Below are positions 60,015 to 64,000 of a stretch of 64,000 nt of DNA, in pieces. The notes under the pieces were generated by a model. That model had not been told where the DNA came from and searched no databases. It was given only the letters and a program-made list of their open reading frames with translations. The number at the start of each line of letters is the position of its first letter. The first letter of the stretch is position 1. The stretch lies in assembly GCF_013214175.1 (NCBI RefSeq), contig NZ_JABSPA010000002.1, positions 1-64,000 of the forward strand, given 5' to 3'. The position numbers and the translations under genes are program-made. This DNA comes from Colwellia sp. GTDB taxonomy: Bacteria; Pseudomonadota; Gammaproteobacteria; Enterobacterales; Alteromonadaceae.

Positions 60015-60092
60015 AATTTACACCTTTTATTAAATACAATTTAATTAGAAAATAATGATTAATTGTATGATATTTTACCTTACTTTAACAAC

Positions 60093-60115
60093 GTAAATTA
60101 ACAAGTGTAAATTAA
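60093..60115 (+). promoter_or_regulatory. Direct repeat in the divergent XrtA promoter region
   Basis: The 9-mer GTAAATTAA occurs at 60093-60101 and 60107-60115, 14 bases apart. A related GTGTAAATTA on the minus strand covers about 60016-60025, next to the export gene's start. They may be operator sites for the two divergent operons. Low certainty, as the region is AT-rich. Confidence 0.3.
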
Positions 60116-60213
60116 ACGTTAACTTTAGTGTGTTTTTTGTTAGAATTAGAGCTGTTTTTGTTGGAAGGTACTTGCAGTTTAGCAGCTATCAATTAAAGGG
60201 AATCTAGTCGGTT

Positions 60214-61617
60214 ATGTCTAGTTCGAAGTTTCGTGATTTATCAGCAGGAAGTAAGTCTTTAATTCTCATAGAGCAGATCCTATTCGCTGGCTCTCTGTTT
60301 TTAGCTGTTCATTTGAATGGCTTATTTAAAGTTGTTGAGTTTCAGTTGATTCCAGATGGTTTCTTATTGCTATATGCGGTTATCTTCGCACTACTTAATC
60401 AATTAAGTGCTTTAGCATTAGGTTTATATAACTCAAAACTGAGAGAAAGCTTTCGCGGTATTTTCCGTCGCATGTTGATGTGTGTATCAGTGGCTTTTTT
60501 TGCTGCAACCATAATCAATCCCTTTTATGGGCCTTATCATCTGCCCATTGAATTATTGGCTATCGCCTCATTGGTTAGTGTTTTCCTGATAAGTTGCTTT
60601 CGCTACTTTACCTTTAAGGTCGATTTTTTTGGCTTTGGCAAACGAAATATTTTAGTGCTAGGCACGGGTGAACGAGCATCAATAATTGAAAAGCGTATGC
60701 GACGTGATGTCGATAGGCAAGATTTCACCGTCCATGGTTTTATCGTTATGGTAGGGGATACACCTGACGGAATTAAACGTGAAACACGTATTAATCTAAC
60801 TGAGTCATTGGTGGAGTACTCCTTAGCTCATGAAATTGACGAAATTGTCGTCGCCAATGATGAACGCCGTAATAATTTACCCGTTGATGAACTTTTTGCT
60901 TGTAAAATTCGTGGTATCGAAATAACCGAAATATTAGATTTTATCGAACGTGAAACCGGGCAAATAGCGGTAAACCTTATTTATCCAAGTTGGGTTATTT
61001 ATTCCAACGGCTTTGCTTCTAATAATCACTTGCGCAATACCTTAGATTGGATTTTTAATGCAGCAATGGCAGTGGTTTTATTGTTAGTTACTTGGCCAAT
61101 TATGCTTATTGCTGTGTTATGTATGAAACTCACCGAAGGCTTTAATGCTCCGGTACTTTATCGGCAAGAGCGTGTTGGTTTAGACGGTGAACCCTTTAAT
61201 ATTATTAAATTTCGTAGTATGCGTTTAGATGCAGAAAAGCATGGCGCACAAATGGCTAGTGAAAATGATAGTCGTATTACCAAAGTTGGCCAATATTTAC
61301 GTAAATACCGTATTGATGAATTGCCACAAATTTGGAATGTACTCCATGGCGATATGGGTTTTGTTGGTCCAAGACCTGAGCGGCCACAATTTGTGCAAGG
61401 CTTAATTAAAAATCTGCCTTATTATAACGAACGTCATAATGTTAAACCGGGTTTAACGGGGTGGGCACAATTGAAATACCCTTACGGGGCAACAGAGGCT
61501 GATTCACTAGAAAAGTTAAAGTATGACCTTTATTACATTAAGCACCGTAGTTTTTTATTGGATTTACTAATATTAATTAGAACCGTTGAAATTGTATTAT
61601 TTGGCAAAGGGCGCTAA
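60214..61617 (+). CDS. XrtA system sugar transferase (TIGR03013 type)
   Basis: A 467-residue membrane enzyme that transfers the first sugar phosphate to the lipid carrier. N-terminal membrane segments (residues 15-150), a Rossmann-like CoA/NAD-type domain with LVLGTGERASII, and the C-terminal bacterial sugar transferase domain: LYRQERVGLDGEPFNIIKFR, KYRIDELPQIWNVLHGDMGFVGPRPERP and GLTGWAQLKYPYG. It heads the rightward operon and starts 199 bases from the export gene on the opposite strand. Confidence 0.94.
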   Translation: MSSSKFRDLSAGSKSLILIEQILFAGSLFLAVHLNGLFKVVEFQLIPDGFLLLYAVIFALLNQLSALALGLYNSKLRESFRGIFRRMLMCVSVAFFAATIINPFYGPYHLPIELLAIASLVSVFLISCFRYFTFKVDFFGFGKRNILVLGTGERASIIEKRMRRDVDRQDFTVHGFIVMVGDTPDGIKRETRINLTESLVEYSLAHEIDEIVVANDERRNNLPVDELFACKIRGIEITEILDFIERETGQIAVNLIYPSWVIYSNGFASNNHLRNTLDWIFNAAMAVVLLLVTWPIMLIAVLCMKLTEGFNAPVLYRQERVGLDGEPFNIIKFRSMRLDAEKHGAQMASENDSRITKVGQYLRKYRIDELPQIWNVLHGDMGFVGPRPERPQFVQGLIKNLPYYNERHNVKPGLTGWAQLKYPYGATEADSLEKLKYDLYYIKHRSFLLDLLILIRTVEIVLFGKGR

Positions 61618-61622
61618 TTAAG

Positions 61623-62480
61623 ATGTCAGTAGTAAATAAAGCCAGTCAATTACCAGAAAAACAAGTGTTAACGGTTGATGTAGAAGATTACTTTCATGTC
61701 TCTGCCTTTGAAAAGGTTATTAATAAGTCAGATTGGCAAAGCTTAGAAATGCGCGTAGAGCGTAATACCTATCGTTTACTCGAGTTATTTGAGCAAAAAC
61801 AAGCCAAGTGTACTTTTTTTACGCTCGGTTGGGTTGCGGAGCGCTGTCCTAATTTAATTAAAGCCATTGTTGAACAAGGGCATGAGCTGGCTAGCCACGG
61901 CTTTGCTCATCAACGGGCGACGATCATGACACCCGATGAATTTCGCGCTGATGTTAGTAAAAGCAAACAAATACTTGAAGATACTTCAGGGCAAGCGATT
62001 ATAGGCTATAGGGCGCCGAGTTTCTCCTTTAACGATAGTAATATTTGGGTTTATGAAATTCTGGCTGAGTTGGGTTTTGACTACAGCTCTAGTACCTATC
62101 CGATTGAACATGATTTATATGGCGTGCCTGATTGGCCACGCTTCAAATACCAGCGTCCGGAAGGGATTTTAGAAATTCCTGTACCGACAGTACGTAAAAA
62201 CGATCGTAATACCGGCATAGGTGGCGGCGGTTATTTCCGTCTTTATCCTTACTTTTTATCTAAAAGGCGAATTGATAACTACTTAAGTACAGAGCAGCAG
62301 CCTTATAGCTTTTACTTTCATCCTTGGGAGATAGACCCAGAGCAACCTCGGGTAGCTGGCGCTTCAGTTAAATCAAGACTTCGTCACTACTTAAATTTAT
62401 CCCGTATGGAAGCTAAAGTTGTGCGCTTATTAGAGGATTACCAATGGGATACAATGAAAAGTGTTTACTTGGATAAATAG
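61623..62480 (+). CDS. XrtA system polysaccharide deacetylase (DUF3473)
   Basis: A 285-residue NodB-type deacetylase (TIGR03006) that removes acetyl groups from polysaccharide. The metal-site motif is LTVDVEDYFHV (D19/E21/D22 region), the histidine pair is in ELASHGFAHQR, and GYRAPSFSF is motif 3; the C-terminal DUF3473 part has YFRLYPYFLSKRR and YFHPWEID. It begins five bases after the sugar transferase stop. Whether it acts in the cytosol or periplasm is unclear because no signal peptide is present. Confidence 0.93.
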   Translation: MSVVNKASQLPEKQVLTVDVEDYFHVSAFEKVINKSDWQSLEMRVERNTYRLLELFEQKQAKCTFFTLGWVAERCPNLIKAIVEQGHELASHGFAHQRATIMTPDEFRADVSKSKQILEDTSGQAIIGYRAPSFSFNDSNIWVYEILAELGFDYSSSTYPIEHDLYGVPDWPRFKYQRPEGILEIPVPTVRKNDRNTGIGGGGYFRLYPYFLSKRRIDNYLSTEQQPYSFYFHPWEIDPEQPRVAGASVKSRLRHYLNLSRMEAKVVRLLEDYQWDTMKSVYLDK

Positions 62481-62550
62481 CTAAAACGCTAAACGGAGAT
62501 AAGGCTTTTATGGTATTAATCATAAAGTTAAATAACAAGAGAATGGATAC

Positions 62551-63633
62551 TTGAATACTATTTATAATACCAGCACTGATACAGCTTCTAATACTAATGT
62601 TGCAATTAAACAGCTAACCTCCGCTGACTTTGAACAGTGGGATCTCTATGTCAAAAACCATTCGCAAGGTAGCTTTTTTCACTTAAGTGGCTGGCAACAG
62701 GTTATCTCAAAAAGCTTTAACCATGATTGCTATTTTTTGTTTATAGAGCTTGATGGCAATATTGCCGGTGTTCTACCTTTAGTAGAAGTTAAAAGTAAAT
62801 TATTTGGTCACGCGCTCATCTCAACGCCTTTTTGTGTTTATGGCGGCGCTATTGCCGATACTCCAGCTCTTGTACGCCAACTGGAACAAGAGGCTTGCCA
62901 GTTAGCCGAAAAGCTTTCCGTTGATTATTTAGAATTAAGATATCAAGAAAAGCAGGATTCGGAGTTATTGCTTAAACAAGCGCATAGTAGTTTTGCTTGT
63001 GAATTGGCCGATGACAATGAACAAATCCTAGCAAATATTAAGAAAAAACAGCGTGCCGTTATTCGTCATTCCCTTAAAAATGAACTGAGTTTCTCCCTCA
63101 AACAAGGAAAAGCGAATTTTCATGACTTTTATCAACTATTGTCAACCAGCTATCGCAACTTAGGTACGCCTATATTTAGCCAGGACTATTTTACTAACTT
63201 AGTTGAGTTTTTTGGCGACAATGTTGACATCGCTGTCATCAAAAACAAAGATAATCAGCCTTCAAGTGCAGTGATGAATTTTTATTTTAATGGACAAGTG
63301 TTACCTTATTATGGCGGCGGTAATGACAGTGCTCGAGCCTTGAAAAGTGCAGATTTTATGTATTATCAAGTGATGTGTAATGCCAGTGAACGAGGCTATC
63401 GTAGCTATGACTTTGGTCGCAGTAAAAATGATAGTGGCCCCTACAAATATAAGAAAAACTGGGGCATGCAGCCTAAGTCACTGTATTACTATTACCACCT
63501 AGTTAATGTCGATGAATTACCTAACTTAAGTCCTAACAATCCAAAATATAAGTTGTTTATTCAGCTTTGGCAGAAATTACCGTTAAAAGTAAGCCAAATT
63601 GTTGGTCCATTTTTATCTAAGTTTTTGGGGTAA
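62551..63633 (+). CDS. XrtA system FemAB-like acyltransferase
   Basis: A 360-residue GNAT-fold FemAB-type protein (TIGR03019). It starts ...VAIKQLTSADFEQWDLYVKNHSQGSFFHLSGWQQVI and later has ISTPFCVYGGAIAD and the GRSKNDSGPYKYKKNWGMQP segment typical of the family. In peptidoglycan the Fem proteins add amino acids from tRNA; in XrtA clusters the substrate is unknown. The start appears to be TTG at 62551, with GGA upstream, since no ATG in frame precedes the conserved N terminus. The next gene follows by five bases. Confidence 0.9.
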   Translation: MNTIYNTSTDTASNTNVAIKQLTSADFEQWDLYVKNHSQGSFFHLSGWQQVISKSFNHDCYFLFIELDGNIAGVLPLVEVKSKLFGHALISTPFCVYGGAIADTPALVRQLEQEACQLAEKLSVDYLELRYQEKQDSELLLKQAHSSFACELADDNEQILANIKKKQRAVIRHSLKNELSFSLKQGKANFHDFYQLLSTSYRNLGTPIFSQDYFTNLVEFFGDNVDIAVIKNKDNQPSSAVMNFYFNGQVLPYYGGGNDSARALKSADFMYYQVMCNASERGYRSYDFGRSKNDSGPYKYKKNWGMQPKSLYYYYHLVNVDELPNLSPNNPKYKLFIQLWQKLPLKVSQIVGPFLSKFLG

Positions 63634-63638
63634 TTGCC

Positions 63639-64000
63639 ATGACCCTTGCTAGTCAGCCAGTTCAACTCGATGTAAGTCTAATAAAAAAAGAGCCTTTACT
63701 GTTTCTTTGTCATCGAATACCTTTCCCGCCTAATAAGGGCGATAAAATACGTTCATTTAATATTCTAAAAAAATTAAGTGAACATTATGACGTGCATTTG
63801 GGTTGTTTTATCGATGACCCATTTGATAAGCAATATGTGGCAACCTTGGCTAAATATTGTGTTGCAGTGTTTCATTTAGATCAGCATAAAATACTGGCAA
63901 AAATTAAAGGCTTAACAGGCTTTATAACGAATCAGCCAATTACTCTACCTTATTATTTTGATAAACGTATGCAGCAATGGACTAATAGAACACTTACTGA
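63639..64000 (+). CDS. XrtA system glycosyltransferase (TIGR03087 type), partial
   Basis: The first 120 codons of a gene that runs past the window edge. The ATG at 63639 follows the FemAB-like gene by five bases. The segment LLFLCHRIPFPPNKGDKIRS is the signature N terminus of the GT4 glycosyltransferases found in exosortase A clusters (TIGR03087). It would add a sugar to the growing repeat unit; specificity and the 3' part cannot be judged. Confidence 0.88.
   Translation, partial: MTLASQPVQLDVSLIKKEPLLFLCHRIPFPPNKGDKIRSFNILKKLSEHYDVHLGCFIDDPFDKQYVATLAKYCVAVFHLDQHKILAKIKGLTGFITNQPITLPYYFDKRMQQWTNRTLT

Overview
The window is a chromosomal segment around the replication origin of an AT-rich gammaproteobacterium, most likely a marine member of the Alteromonadales close to Colwellia. 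This is inferred from gene order, protein similarity and low GC; I ran no database search. No phage, insertion sequence or CRISPR array is visible.

Left part (1-24.7 kb). The first 17 bases are the 5' end of a 16S rRNA gene on the minus strand, followed outward by its leader, a boxA and two tandem rRNA promoters. Next comes the block that also flanks rrnD in E. coli: yrdA, a DUF1488 gene, aroE, tsaC, yrdD, smg, dprA, a LysM gene, def, fmt, rsmB and trkA, with ompW (under a perfect FNR box) and purEK inserted. After trkA lies a large predicted zinc protease fused to a propeller and an outer-membrane barrel. It is followed by trkH-yigZ-pepQ, slt, tusA, a signal peptidase I, a DUF465 gene and a DksA-like zinc-finger gene.

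Origin region (24.9-44.8 kb). glyQS and dnaA-dnaN-recF-gyrB read leftward; rpmH-rnpA-yidD-yidC-mnmE read rightward. mioC and mnmG flank a recognisable oriC (about 40.01-40.44 kb) with DnaA boxes, an AT-rich unwinding region and 11 GATC sites. rsmG-parA-parB follow mnmG. Two perfect 16-bp parS palindromes lie inside recF, so the ParABS segregation system and its centromere are both in the window.

Transition (44.8-46.5 kb). A degenerate intergenic repeat, a pseudogene with two in-frame stops, a 59-codon hypothetical ORF and a tRNA-Arg(CCG) gene make up a gene-poor stretch.

Right part (46.5-64 kb). An RND efflux pair is followed by part of an exosortase A (XrtA/PEP-CTERM) exopolysaccharide locus: prsK-prsR (sensor kinase and sigma-54 activator), a leftward operon (export lipoprotein, chain-length protein, tyrosine autokinase, outer-membrane protein, ATPase) and a divergent rightward operon (sugar transferase, polysaccharide deacetylase, FemAB-like protein and a glycosyltransferase cut by the window edge). 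The exosortase itself and any PEP-CTERM substrate would lie beyond 64 kb. Together these genes would assemble and export an extracellular polysaccharide linked to protein sorting.
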